Assembly (NCBI RefSeq): GCF_001457795.1
Contig: NZ_LN898211.1
Span: 441,038-505,037, forward strand
Reading direction: 5' to 3'
Source of the DNA: Olsenella massiliensis
Lineage (GTDB): Bacteria > Actinomycetota > Coriobacteriia > Coriobacteriales > Atopobiaceae
Length of the DNA stretch: 64,000 nucleotides
Below are positions 20,592 to 27,964 of this stretch, in pieces. Made by a program: the position numbers and the translations under genes. Positions within the stretch are counted from its first letter, which is position 1, and the number at the start of each line of letters is the position of its first letter. A model generated the notes under the pieces. The model was not told where the DNA came from, searched no databases, and saw nothing but the letters and a program-made list of their open reading frames with translations.

Positions 20592-22043
20592 ATGCTTCGA
20601 GAGGACTACGCTACCTGGCGCTGTGGCCGGCACGAGCTGTCACTGACGCGCCCCCGCGTCATGGGCGTCCTCAACGTCACGCCCGACTCCTTCTCGGACG
20701 GCGGGCAGGACGCTGACGCGAGGGCTGCCATAGACCGGGCACTTCAGATGCTCGACGAGGGCGCCGACATCATCGACGTGGGAGGCGAGTCCACCCGCCC
20801 GGGTCACACGCCCGTGGACCCCGAGGAGGAGGGCAATCGCATCGTCCCCGTGGTCAGGGGCATCCTTGCGGCGGCGCCCTCGGCGATCGTCTCCATTGAC
20901 ACCCGCCACGCCGCCGTCGCAAAGATCGCCGTGCGCCTGGGCGCCTCCATCGTCAACGACGTCTCGGGCTTCACGGACCCCGCAATGGTGGAGGTTGCCG
21001 CCGAGTCGCGCTGCGGCTGCATCGTCATGCACTGGAACAGGCTCAGTGGCGTGAGCACGCGCCGCTCCGTCACGCTTGACTCACCGCGCCTGCGCTCGCG
21101 CCGGCCGGCCCAGCCGCGCGTGGTTCCCACGAGCACCCGTCGCTTCACGCTGCCCGAGGAAGCGCCCATCATGCGCGAGATCATGGGCTTTCTGGGCGAT
21201 CAGGCCCGCACGCTCATGCGAGCGGGCGTGAGCCACGACCGCATCTGCATCGATCCCGGGCCCGGGTTTGACAAGACGGCCGACGAGGACGTTGTCGTGC
21301 AGCGAGCCACGCACAAGCTCGTCTCCATGGGCTATCCCGTGGTCACGGCCGTCTCGCGCAAGCGCTTCGTGGGGGCCGTGTCGGGTGTGGCGGATGCCGC
21401 CCGGCGTGATGCCGCCACCATTGGCATGGTCCTCTCGGCCATCGAGGCGGGTTCGCGCATCGTGCGCGTTCACGACGTCGCCTCCACGACCCAGGCCGTC
21501 AACGGCTACTGGTCGGTTGCCAAGCCCGACGCGCGCCAGGGCTTCGTGTCCCTGGGGTCAAACGTGGGCGACCGCGTTGACAATCTCACGCGCGCGGTCA
21601 AGCTCATCAACAAGATTCCGCTCACCCGCGTCGTCCTGGTGAGCCGTGCGTACGAGACCGAGCCCGCCTATGGCATCGACACTCCCGTGGCCAACGCCGT
21701 GGCCGAGATTCGCACCGAGCTTCATCCCCTCGTGCTCCTTGATGCCCTGATGGGCGTCGAGGAGAAGCTCCAGCGCGTCCGCGACCCCCGTCAGGCGGGG
21801 CATGGCCCGCGCACCATCGACTGCGACCTCGCGTTCGTCGAGGGCGAGCGGCATGCCGGGCTCAAGCTCACGCTTCCCCATCCGCACCTGGGCGAGAGGG
21901 ACTACGTCTTGGTGCCCATGGAGGACCTCATGCACGACCCCGTGCGCTTTCTCATGCATGCCGGCGTGCCTGTCTTCGCGCCGGAGGAGCGGGTGGGGCA
22001 CGTCCTTTCCGAGCTGGGGGAGCTCGACTGGCAGGAGGCATGA
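20592..22043 (+). CDS. folP-folK: Dihydropteroate synthase / HPPK fusion
   Basis: A 483-residue bifunctional folate enzyme. The N-terminal DHPS domain (about 1-300) has MGVLNVTPDSFSDGG, DVGGESTRPG, SIVNDVSGF, DPGPGFDKT and SRKRFVGAVSG. The C-terminal HPPK domain (about 320-480) has SLGSNVGDR and GHGPRTIDCDLAF. HPPK makes the pyrophosphate that DHPS joins to p-aminobenzoate, so the two steps are fused. Between the DHPS strands ending IVMHWN and the helix MREIMGF there is an Arg/Pro/Ser-rich stretch of about 45 residues. The start ATG 20592 follows GGGAGG (20576-20581); several upstream in-frame ATGs exist but lie near the -10. The stop overlaps the next gene as ATGA. Confidence 0.93.
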   Translation: MLREDYATWRCGRHELSLTRPRVMGVLNVTPDSFSDGGQDADARAAIDRALQMLDEGADIIDVGGESTRPGHTPVDPEEEGNRIVPVVRGILAAAPSAIVSIDTRHAAVAKIAVRLGASIVNDVSGFTDPAMVEVAAESRCGCIVMHWNRLSGVSTRRSVTLDSPRLRSRRPAQPRVVPTSTRRFTLPEEAPIMREIMGFLGDQARTLMRAGVSHDRICIDPGPGFDKTADEDVVVQRATHKLVSMGYPVVTAVSRKRFVGAVSGVADAARRDAATIGMVLSAIEAGSRIVRVHDVASTTQAVNGYWSVAKPDARQGFVSLGSNVGDRVDNLTRAVKLINKIPLTRVVLVSRAYETEPAYGIDTPVANAVAEIRTELHPLVLLDALMGVEEKLQRVRDPRQAGHGPRTIDCDLAFVEGERHAGLKLTLPHPHLGERDYVLVPMEDLMHDPVRFLMHAGVPVFAPEERVGHVLSELGELDWQEA

Positions 22044-22660
22044 TGCCGCCGTCCACGCCGGCGGCGCGGCCGTCGAACCCAACGCCGCCTCCGACGTCCC
22101 CAGTGTCCCCAACTGCAGGCGCACCGGAGCTGTGCTGGTCTCTGACGTTGCATCCCAAGCTTCCCCTGCATTACGTGCATGGCGTTCCCTGGTGCGTCGC
22201 CCTCGGCGTCGTCGACTGCCTGCGCGACGCCGGTTTTGATCGGGCGGGCGTCTTTTGGCCCCACGACATCGACCGTGGCGACGGCGTGCTCCTAGCGATG
22301 GCCGCCTCCGGCGGCGCGGACGAGGAGGGCATGTACGTGACGCTGCGGGTGCAGGGCGAGGCGTCGGGCATGGACGTCGGTGCCCTGGATGCCGCCGTGC
22401 GTCGTCGCGTGGACGCCTGGGAGCGCGACGTCAGCGAGGGGCGCTGCGTGGCGGGGCCCCTCGCCTCGTTCTTGCCCGAGCTCTTTGATCGCATGATGCT
22501 CATGGGGGCAGACGTTGACGTGCTCTACCCCAACGGAAGGGCGTTTGACCGGGGTGCCCTTGTCGGCCTGGACGTTTGGGGTCGGGCCACCGTCAGGCGC
22601 GCCGACGGCTCGGAGCTGCAGATCGCGCCTGAGCAGGCGCGCCTTCGCAGGGCTCGTTAG
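22040..22660 (+). CDS. Degenerate BirA-like (biotin-protein ligase fold) protein
   Basis: A 206-residue protein coupled to folP-folK (ATGA overlap). The last 90 residues resemble the BirA core end and C-terminal SH3-like domain: a helix, then GLDVWGRATVRRADGSELQ, and LQIAPEQARLR. Upstream, the segment FWPHDID aligns with the ligase motif KWPND, with Phe in place of the catalytic Lys and His in place of Asn. The ATP/biotinyl-AMP loop GRGRxGR is absent and the first 35 residues are Pro/Thr-rich. As read, it should not biotinylate protein. birA and coaX are often neighbours, and coaX is the next gene here. Family assignment is by eye. Confidence 0.55.
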   Translation: MMPPSTPAARPSNPTPPPTSPVSPTAGAPELCWSLTLHPKLPLHYVHGVPWCVALGVVDCLRDAGFDRAGVFWPHDIDRGDGVLLAMAASGGADEEGMYVTLRVQGEASGMDVGALDAAVRRRVDAWERDVSEGRCVAGPLASFLPELFDRMMLMGADVDVLYPNGRAFDRGALVGLDVWGRATVRRADGSELQIAPEQARLRRAR

Positions 22661-22776
22661 GATCGCCCACGACCGCCGCCCGACGACGCGCCGCGCGCTG
22701 GCGCCTGCGGAGCGGCGTCTACCATCATCTGCGGCGCGGCGCCTACCGTCATCTGAGACGCGACACCCTTCGCTAC

Positions 22777-23595
22777 CTAGCGGTCGCGCTGCGACGCCCG
22801 ACGCTTCTGGTTGCGGTGCGCCCAGATGCGATAGATGCCCCGCACGGTGAGGTCGCAGTCGATGGCGTCAAACATGTCCGTGACGCCGGAAATCTCGTGA
22901 GCGAGTCCGCCCGTGCCCACGACGGTCACCTTGCCAAGCTGAGAATCCTCCGCCCTCAGCTCGTCGATGATGCGCCTGACCAGACCCTCGGCCTGGGCGG
23001 CGGCGCCAATCACGAGGCCCGACTGCACGGCCGTCTCGGTGCTGTCGCCCAGGGCGTGCGCCGGCGCCACCATGTTGACGCTTGAGAGCCGCGCCGCCTG
23101 GGAAAAGAGCGCGCTCGCCGAGAGCAGCAGGCCCGGCATGATGGCACCGCCCCTGAACGCGCCCTTGCGGTCCACAACGTCTATGTTGGTGGCCGTGCCA
23201 AAGTCCACCACGATGACCGGCGCCCCGTAGCTGTCGCGCGCGGCGACGGCGTTGGCGATGCGATCGGCGCCCACCTGGCGGCGGTCGGGCATGTCGATGG
23301 CGATGCCGCAGTCGCGCGTGGCGTCAACGACCAGGACGTCCTCCTGCTTGAGGATGTGGCCCAGCATGTACTGCCACTCGCGGGTCAGGATGGGCACGAC
23401 GCTCGCCAGCGCCACGTGGGTGACGTCGCCCAGGCGCAGGCCAAGCATCAGGAAGTAGCCAAAGAGCCGCTCATGCAGCTCGTCCGCCGTGTCCGTCTTG
23501 TCGGACGCCATGCGCCACTGGCGACGACAGGAGCCCGCCTCGTCAAAGAGGCCGAGGGTGGTCTGGGTGTTGCCAATATCGACGGTCAGAAGCAC
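22777..23595 (-). CDS. coaX: Type III pantothenate kinase
   Basis: A 272-residue enzyme for the first step of CoA synthesis, phosphorylating pantothenate. Family motifs: DIGNTQTTLGLFD at the N-terminus (phosphate loop), VGADRIANAVAA, DFGTATNIDVVD and GGAIMPGLLLSASAL. The start GTG 23595 places the DIGN motif at the usual residue 6; an ATG at 23646 with GGAGAG upstream would add 17 residues and cannot be excluded. Convergent with the BirA-like gene. Type III kinases are not feedback-inhibited by CoA and need a monovalent cation. Confidence 0.93.
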   Translation of the reverse strand: MLLTVDIGNTQTTLGLFDEAGSCRRQWRMASDKTDTADELHERLFGYFLMLGLRLGDVTHVALASVVPILTREWQYMLGHILKQEDVLVVDATRDCGIAIDMPDRRQVGADRIANAVAARDSYGAPVIVVDFGTATNIDVVDRKGAFRGGAIMPGLLLSASALFSQAARLSSVNMVAPAHALGDSTETAVQSGLVIGAAAQAEGLVRRIIDELRAEDSQLGKVTVVGTGGLAHEISGVTDMFDAIDCDLTVRGIYRIWAHRNQKRRASQRDR

Positions 23596-23792
23596 GGAAG
23601 GTCTCCAAGTCTGGGAGGGCGCGCCATGCGCGCCGGATGCCTGCATGGTCTCTCCATAGTATGCAAGATTGCGCAGGCGATGGGGAAGAAGTGCGGACAA
23701 TCTGCTACACTGCTTAGGCTCACTGTCTCGCATGCTGTCGAGACACCCCCTTGCCTGGTCGGAAACCAGGCCAATCAAAGGAGTGCCAGAAC

Positions 23793-24233
23793 ATGAAGCA
23801 AGGAATCCATCCCAAGTACATGGAGTGCACCGTTCGCTGCACCTGCGGCAACACCTGGGTCACCCGCGCCACCAAGAGCGAGATGACCGTTGACCTCTGC
23901 GACAAGTGCCACCCGTTCTATACCGGCCAGCAGAAGCTCGTCGATACCGGCGGGCGCGTCCAGCGCTTCTCCAGCAAGTTTGGCGGTGCAGCTGCCGCCC
24001 AGCTCAAGAAGGCCGAGGAGGCCAAGGCCGCCAAGGCCGCAAAGGCCGCCGAGGAGGCTGCTGCCAAGAAGGCCGCCAAGGAGGCCAAGGCCGCCGAGAA
24101 GGCCAAGCGCGCCGCTGAGTTCGCGAAGAAGGCCGAGGCCGAGGCCCAGGCGCAGACTGCCGCCGAGACCGTCGAGGCCGCGCAGGCTTCTGCGGATGTC
24201 GCGCCGGCTTCCGCCGAGGAGGCTGCCGAGTAG
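23793..24233 (+). CDS. rpmE: Ribosomal protein L31 with long Ala/Lys tail
   Basis: A 146-residue protein. Residues 1-70 are a standard zinc-type L31: MKQGIHPKYMECTVRCTCGN, then DLCDKCHPFYTGQQK, with the Cys ligands CxC and CxxC intact. Normal bacterial L31 ends near residue 70 to 80. Here about 72 further residues follow, almost all Ala, Lys and Glu in a predicted continuous helix (KKAEEAKAAKAAKAAEEAA), ending in an acidic Ala-rich stretch. ATG 23793 follows AAAGGAG (23777-23783). It is monocistronic, ended by a strong terminator at 24280. The frame is uninterrupted and base use matches, so the tail is part of the gene. Confidence 0.93.
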   Translation: MKQGIHPKYMECTVRCTCGNTWVTRATKSEMTVDLCDKCHPFYTGQQKLVDTGGRVQRFSSKFGGAAAAQLKKAEEAKAAKAAKAAEEAAAKKAAKEAKAAEKAKRAAEFAKKAEAEAQAQTAAETVEAAQASADVAPASAEEAAE

Positions 24234-24279
24234 GCGGCTGGCTAGGGCCCCTCTCGCCAACTCACGTCAAGGCACGAAC

Positions 24280-24314
24280 ACGAGGCGCTCGCTGAGACGG
24301 GCGCCTCGTTTTTT
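24280..24314 (+). terminator. Rho-independent terminator of rpmE
   Basis: ACGAGGCGC (24280-24288) pairs with GCGCCTCGT (24301-24309) across a 12-base loop and is followed by a run of T to 24314, a classical intrinsic terminator. Confidence 0.88.
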
Positions 24315-24401
24315 GCTTGAATGTCGCGTCGGACCGAAGCGTGGGGTATCTCGCGATGGGGCGCCCGCGCCGAAGCGTCGCACGATAAGGCACCTCGCAG
24401 C

Positions 24402-24471
24402 GCTAATCTTGCTTTTTGACTCAGAATCCGGCCTCTTTCGGGCAAAAAGTGAGTCAAACGACAAGATGAGC
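24402..24471. repeat. Palindrome family A, copy 3 (divergent)
   Basis: A 70-bp element, GCTAATCTTGC to CAAGATGAGC, with the outer arms and the central CAGAATCCGG shared with copies 1 and 2. The inner stem has changed to TTTGACTC/GAGTCAAA while pairing is kept, so structure rather than sequence appears conserved. Confidence 0.75.
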
Positions 24472-24713
24472 GAGAGGGACGCGAGCATGGCCACTGTTCG
24501 GGAGCCAGAGTCCCAAGCCAGAGTCCCGAGCCAGAGTCCCGAGGTAAAGCCTCGGGCCAGGGCCCCGTGGCAAGCCGAGACAGCGTCTGGCCAGGCGTGC
24601 ATCGCAAGCAGCCGTTTTTTGGTCTATGCTCATCTCAGCGCTCAGCAACGTCTTTTGGCGAGCTCTGGATGCGGCGACGTCTGAGCAGGGAAAGACTGAG
24701 CAAGGGAGAGACC

Positions 24714-26138
24714 ATGGCGACAGCTTCAGAGACGATGCCCACCTTGGCGGACGTCTTGATCATAGGGGCGGGGCCGGCGGGCATCTTCTGCGCCCTCGGC
24801 CTGGTGCGCGGCGGCTTTTCCGGCTCCATCGTCATGGCGGAGAAGGGGCTTCCGGTCGAGCGGCGCAGCTGCCCCAAGAAGAAGGTCGGGCGCTGCGTCG
24901 GGTGCTCGCCCTGCCGCATCACGACGGGCTTTTCGGGCGCCGGGGCCTTCTCGGACGGCAAGCTCTCGCTGAGCCACGAGGTGGGCGGTAACCTGCCGCA
25001 GCTCATCGGGCCCTCTTGCGCTCAGGCCACCATCGATCGTGTTGACCAGATGTACCTGGACTTTGGGGCGGACCCCCATGTTGAGGGCCTGGGGCATCGA
25101 GCCGAGGTGGCGCAGATTCGCCGTCGTGCCATCAAGGCGGGGCTCAAGCTCGTTGACTGCCCCATTCGCCATCTGGGCACGGAGAAGGCCCAAGAGATCT
25201 ACCTGCGCATTGAGCGGGCGCTGCTTGACGCCGGCGTGCGCATGCTCTTTCAGACGGAGTGCACGGAGGTGTGCGTGGAGGACGGTCGTTGCGTGGGCGC
25301 CGTCCTCAAGGGGCCTGACGGGCAGGAGCAACGCGTCGCCGCCGGCAGGACCATCGTCGCCACGGGACGTCGCGGTGCCAGCTGGTTTGACGACATGTGC
25401 GAGAGGCACGGCATCGACCACTCGTCCGGTCCCGTTGACCTGGGCGTGCGCGTGGAGGTGCGCAACGAGATCATGCAGGAGGTCAACGACGTCCTCTACG
25501 AGAGCAAGCTCGTGGGCTATCCGGGGCCCTTCCGCAACAAGGTCCGCACCTTCTGCCAGAATCCCGGGGGCTTCGTGAGCCAGGAGAACTACGACGGCAG
25601 CCTTGCGGTGGTCAACGGCCACAGCTACAAGGAGCGCAAGAGTCCCAACACCAACCTGGCGGTGCTCGTCTCGTTCAACTTCCGCGAGCCCTTTGACCAG
25701 CCCATCTCGTATGCGCAGCACGTGGGGCGCCTCTGCAACATGCTGGGCGCGGGGCATATCCTGGTGCAGCGCTTTGGCGACATCATGGACGGCAAGCGCA
25801 CCTGGCCCAAGGAGCTGGGCCGCTCAAACGTGGTCCCGACCCTGACGGACGCCGAGGCCGGCGACATCACGGCCGCCATGCCCCACAGGGCCATGGTCGA
25901 GATCGTGGCGTTCATGAAGGCGGTCGATCAGGTGGTGCCCGGCTTTGCCGCTGACGAGACCCTTCTCTACGCCCCGGAGCTCAAGTTTTATAGCAACCGC
26001 GTGGGCATGGACGAGCGCTTTGACACCAACGTCAAGGACCTGCACTGCCTGGGCGACTCCAGCGGCTGGACGCGCGGCCTCATGATGGCGAGCGTCATGG
26101 GGCTTCTCATGGGCGAGAGGATCATGGCGGAGGCGTAG
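24714..26138 (+). CDS. FAD-dependent dehydrogenase (COG2509 family)
   Basis: A 474-residue flavoprotein of unassigned function. The Rossmann motif GAGPAGIFCALGLV starts near residue 18. A conserved Cys-rich stretch follows (CPKKKVGRCVGCSPC), then FSGAGAFSDGKLSLS, which is typical of COG2509 dehydrogenases. A second FAD contact is TIVATGRRGASW, and the C-terminus has LHCLGDSSGWTRGLMMAS, with the usual GD near the flavin. It is soluble. Start ATG 24714 follows AAGGGAGAG. An upstream frame from 24567 has no ribosome binding site. It stands alone between rpmE and the rplM operon, so context gives no clue to substrate. Confidence 0.85.
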   Translation: MATASETMPTLADVLIIGAGPAGIFCALGLVRGGFSGSIVMAEKGLPVERRSCPKKKVGRCVGCSPCRITTGFSGAGAFSDGKLSLSHEVGGNLPQLIGPSCAQATIDRVDQMYLDFGADPHVEGLGHRAEVAQIRRRAIKAGLKLVDCPIRHLGTEKAQEIYLRIERALLDAGVRMLFQTECTEVCVEDGRCVGAVLKGPDGQEQRVAAGRTIVATGRRGASWFDDMCERHGIDHSSGPVDLGVRVEVRNEIMQEVNDVLYESKLVGYPGPFRNKVRTFCQNPGGFVSQENYDGSLAVVNGHSYKERKSPNTNLAVLVSFNFREPFDQPISYAQHVGRLCNMLGAGHILVQRFGDIMDGKRTWPKELGRSNVVPTLTDAEAGDITAAMPHRAMVEIVAFMKAVDQVVPGFAADETLLYAPELKFYSNRVGMDERFDTNVKDLHCLGDSSGWTRGLMMASVMGLLMGERIMAEA

Positions 26139-26481
26139 AGGCTGAGGCATGGCGAGGTCGTCGGGTCTCTTGAGGGCGTCTCGACAAAGGGGCGCCGTGA
26201 CGGCTTGTGCAATTGCCGGCCTGGTGAGGGCGTCCAAGTGGTTGTTCGTGGCCGTCGGTCTGCCCCCGCGCATCTTGCGTGATGACCTCCCGCGCGCAGG
26301 CCTCCTCGCGCGCCTCTCGTGCAGACCTTTTGAAAACGAGGCTTTTTTGGTGCGTTTCTCCCAACGTCAGCTGAGTGCTGTATACTTCTAGGGCTTTTCC
26401 ACTGAGCCCCGTAACCTCACAGAAAAGCATGCGACGGCTTGTCCAGAGGTCGCCGATAGTCAGGTTCGTAGGAGGAGTCAC
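26139..26481. other. Leader and promoter region of rplM-rpsI
   Basis: No gene is visible in these 343 bp. The right part has a -10-like TATACT (26381-26386) with no good -35, then a leader of about 95 nt. The strong AGGAGGAG just before the rplM start is at 26469-26476. The left part is ordinary GC-rich sequence. Ribosomal protein leaders are sometimes autoregulatory, but I cannot name a known L13 leader structure here. Confidence 0.5.
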
Positions 26482-26922
26482 GTGAACAAATCGACTCAGT
26501 ACGCCAAGAAGGGCGAGGTCGAGCGCCGCTGGGTGCTCATCGACGCCGATGGCGCCACGCTCGGTCGTCTTGCGACCAAGGCCGCCACGATTCTTCGAGG
26601 CAAGAACAAGCCCCAGTACACCCCCAACGCGGACACCGGTGACTTCGTGGTCGTCATCAATGCCGACAAGGTCAAGCTGACCGGCATGAAGGCGGAGCAC
26701 AAGAGCTACTGGCGCTATTCCGGCTGGCTGGGCGGCCTCAAGATTGAGTCCTTCAAGGAGGCCATGGCCAAGCATCCCGAGCGCGTCATCGAGCACGCTG
26801 TCAAGGGCATGCTGCCCAAGACCACGCTTGGCCGTCAGCAGGGCATGAAGCTCAAGGTCTATGCTGGGCCCGAGCATCCGCATGCCGCGCAGAACCCCGT
26901 CAAGATCGATCTGGAGGCGTAA
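26482..26922 (+). CDS. rplM: 50S ribosomal protein L13
   Basis: A 146-residue L13, an early-assembly large-subunit protein. It shows [21 protein letters not shown] near the N-terminus, [21 protein letters not shown], and HYWRYS-like KSYWRYSGW, with [13 protein letters not shown] towards the end. The length matches the family. Start is GTG 26482 with AGGAGGAG six bases upstream. It forms the usual two-gene operon with rpsI, four bases apart. Confidence 0.97.
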   Translation: MNKSTQYAKKGEVERRWVLIDADGATLGRLATKAATILRGKNKPQYTPNADTGDFVVVINADKVKLTGMKAEHKSYWRYSGWLGGLKIESFKEAMAKHPERVIEHAVKGMLPKTTLGRQQGMKLKVYAGPEHPHAAQNPVKIDLEA

Positions 26923-26926
26923 CTCG

Positions 26927-27322
26927 ATGGCTGACAACACCGCTGTTTACACCGGCACCGGTCGCCGCAAGGAGTCCAGGGCGCGCGTTCGCCTGGTTCC
27001 CGGCACCGGCAAGGTTACCATTAACGGTCGCGACGCTGCCCAGTACTTTGGCCGTCAGCAGCTCGTTGACAACGCGCTCGTCCCCTTTAAGGTCACTGAC
27101 ACCGTTGACCAGTTCGACGTCCTCGCAAACTGCGACGGCGGTGGCATCAACGGCCAGTCCGGCGCCCTGCGCCTGGGCATTGCCCGCGCCCTTCTCGAGG
27201 CCGGCGAGTATCGCGCCGACCTTAAGAAGGCAGGGCTCCTCACCCGCGATGCCCGCGCAGTCGAGCGTAAGAAGTACGGCCTGAAGAAGGCTCGCAAGCG
27301 TCCGCAGTTCTCCAAGCGCTAA
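26927..27322 (+). CDS. rpsI: 30S ribosomal protein S9
   Basis: A 131-residue S9. The N-terminus [21 protein letters not shown], the middle [19 protein letters not shown] and the basic tail [16 protein letters not shown], which reaches the ribosomal P-site, are all intact. ATG 26927 follows GGAGG inside the end of rplM. Transcription should stop at the strong terminator at 27377. That terminator and the next 300 bp are duplicated in inverted orientation near 59 kb. Confidence 0.97.
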   Translation: MADNTAVYTGTGRRKESRARVRLVPGTGKVTINGRDAAQYFGRQQLVDNALVPFKVTDTVDQFDVLANCDGGGINGQSGALRLGIARALLEAGEYRADLKKAGLLTRDARAVERKKYGLKKARKRPQFSKR

Positions 27323-27376
27323 GGCCTCCGGCGCGACCCGCGCCTTTACGCGCCTTCAGCCCATTTTGCACGTTCG

Positions 27377-27402
27377 GGACCCGCCTCGGCGGGTCCTTTT
27401 TT
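27377..27402 (+). terminator. Rho-independent terminator of rplM-rpsI
   Basis: GGACCCGCC (27377-27385) pairs perfectly with GGCGGGTCC (27388-27396), followed by TTTTTT (27397-27402). Confidence 0.92.
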
Positions 27403-27420
27403 GCGCGATGCTCGGGGGTT

Positions 27421-27510
27421 CCGTTCAAAGCGTACGTCTGGACGGGCCTGAATAATCGAATCCTGGGCAAACGTAAAAGGTAGCCTTCGCGACGCGCGCG
27501 TTAGCCGGGG
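27421..27510. repeat. Palindrome family C, copy 1
   Basis: Begins CCGTTCAAAGCGTACGTC and contains CGAATCCTGGGCAAACGT. Its far arm (GCGACGCGCGCGTTAGCC) has drifted, so the outer stem is poor here. It is the reverse complement of copy 3 (59018) and resembles copy 2 (55194). Confidence 0.7.
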
Positions 27511-27547
27511 GGTGCCGGGCATCCGTCCGCATGCGCCGGGCTGCCCG

Positions 27548-27623
27548 TAGCCAAAACACGACGCTTGTGTCAAAATCGCGGGCTTTGGGCTGGGATTCTG
27601 ACACAAATGTCGTGTTTTGGCTA
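27548..27623. repeat. Palindrome family B, copy 1
   Basis: A 76-bp element: TAGCCAAAACACGAC (27548-27562) and GTCGTGTTTTGGCTA (27609-27623) are perfect 15-bp inverted arms, extended inside by TTGTGTCA/TGACACAA. Other copies are at 42143 and 58906. Confidence 0.9.
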
Positions 27624-27802
27624 AGCCCCGCGGCCCAGCCAGGCGTCGCGGACCGGCCAAGCCCAGCAGCCCAGCAAGACGTCACGGCCCAGCCAGGCGT
27701 CACGGCCCAGCTAAGCCCAGCGGCCCGGCCAGGCGTCACGGACCAGCCAAGCCCCGCGGCTCGGCCAGCCGCCGCGGCCCGGCCAGCCGCCGTGCCCCGG
27801 CC
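27623..27802. repeat. GC-rich imperfect tandem repeat, 36-bp unit (18-bp half-units)
   Basis: Units beginning AAGCCC(A/C)GC and containing CAGC(C/A)AGGCGTCACGG start at 27623, 27659, 27713 and 27749, with extra 18-bp half-units at 27695 and 27785. About two units are also present in the inverted copy near 58.84 kb, so copy number differs between the two loci. Confidence 0.75.
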
Positions 27803-27896
27803 ACGGACGTAAATCCATCCGCGCCCGCTCAATTGTGAAGATACCCGCGCCCCGGCATGGAGCGCCGCTGTGCGCCGCCGGCCCATGGGAGTCTGC

Positions 27897-27905
27897 TGCT
27901 AGAAT
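27897..27905 (+). promoter_or_regulatory. Extended -10 promoter for glmM
   Basis: TGC-TAGAAT (27897-27905) is an extended -10 element about 60 bp before the glmM start; no convincing -35 lies upstream. The same TGCTAGAAT occurs before the Fe-S protein gene at 56088. Confidence 0.5.
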
Positions 27906-27964
27906 GAAGCGCGTCCGTATCCATCGCAGTTCATTCGCAGCAGGTGACACGGGAGGACGCATCC

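Larger units (their letters stand above)
24234..24713. other. 480-bp gene-free region: terminator, palindrome A3 and short repeats
   Basis: After the rpmE terminator (24280-24314) comes palindrome A copy 3 (24402-24471), then a 13-bp repeat AGCCAGAGTCCCR present three times in a row (24503-24541). No ORF with a ribosome binding site is seen. The promoter for the flavoprotein gene should lie in the last 100 bp but is not obvious. Confidence 0.6.
27350..27694 (+). repeat. Inverted long duplication, copy 1 (partner 58835-59176)
   Basis: This stretch, from GCGCCTTCAGCCC to the second 36-bp unit, reads as the reverse complement of 58835-59176 with roughly 90% or more identity by eye. It contains the rpsI terminator, palindrome C1, palindrome B1 and two GC-rich units. 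Copy 1 is likely the original, since the terminator is functional here. Confidence 0.85.
27323..27964. other. 642-bp gene-free region: terminator, palindromes C1 and B1, GC-rich tandem repeat
   Basis: In order: rpsI terminator (27377-27402), palindrome C1 (27421-27510), palindrome B1 (27548-27623), 36-bp tandem repeats (27623-27802), and the glmM promoter (27897-27905). The frame 27531-27812 is open but is only the translation of the palindrome and repeat, so I do not call a gene. Confidence 0.7.

Noticed and set aside
27531-27812. 93-codon Pro/Ala repeat protein, also readable antisense near 58.9 kb
   Set aside because: It is only the translation of palindrome B plus the 36-bp repeat; no ribosome binding site, and the same peptide appears because the DNA block is duplicated.
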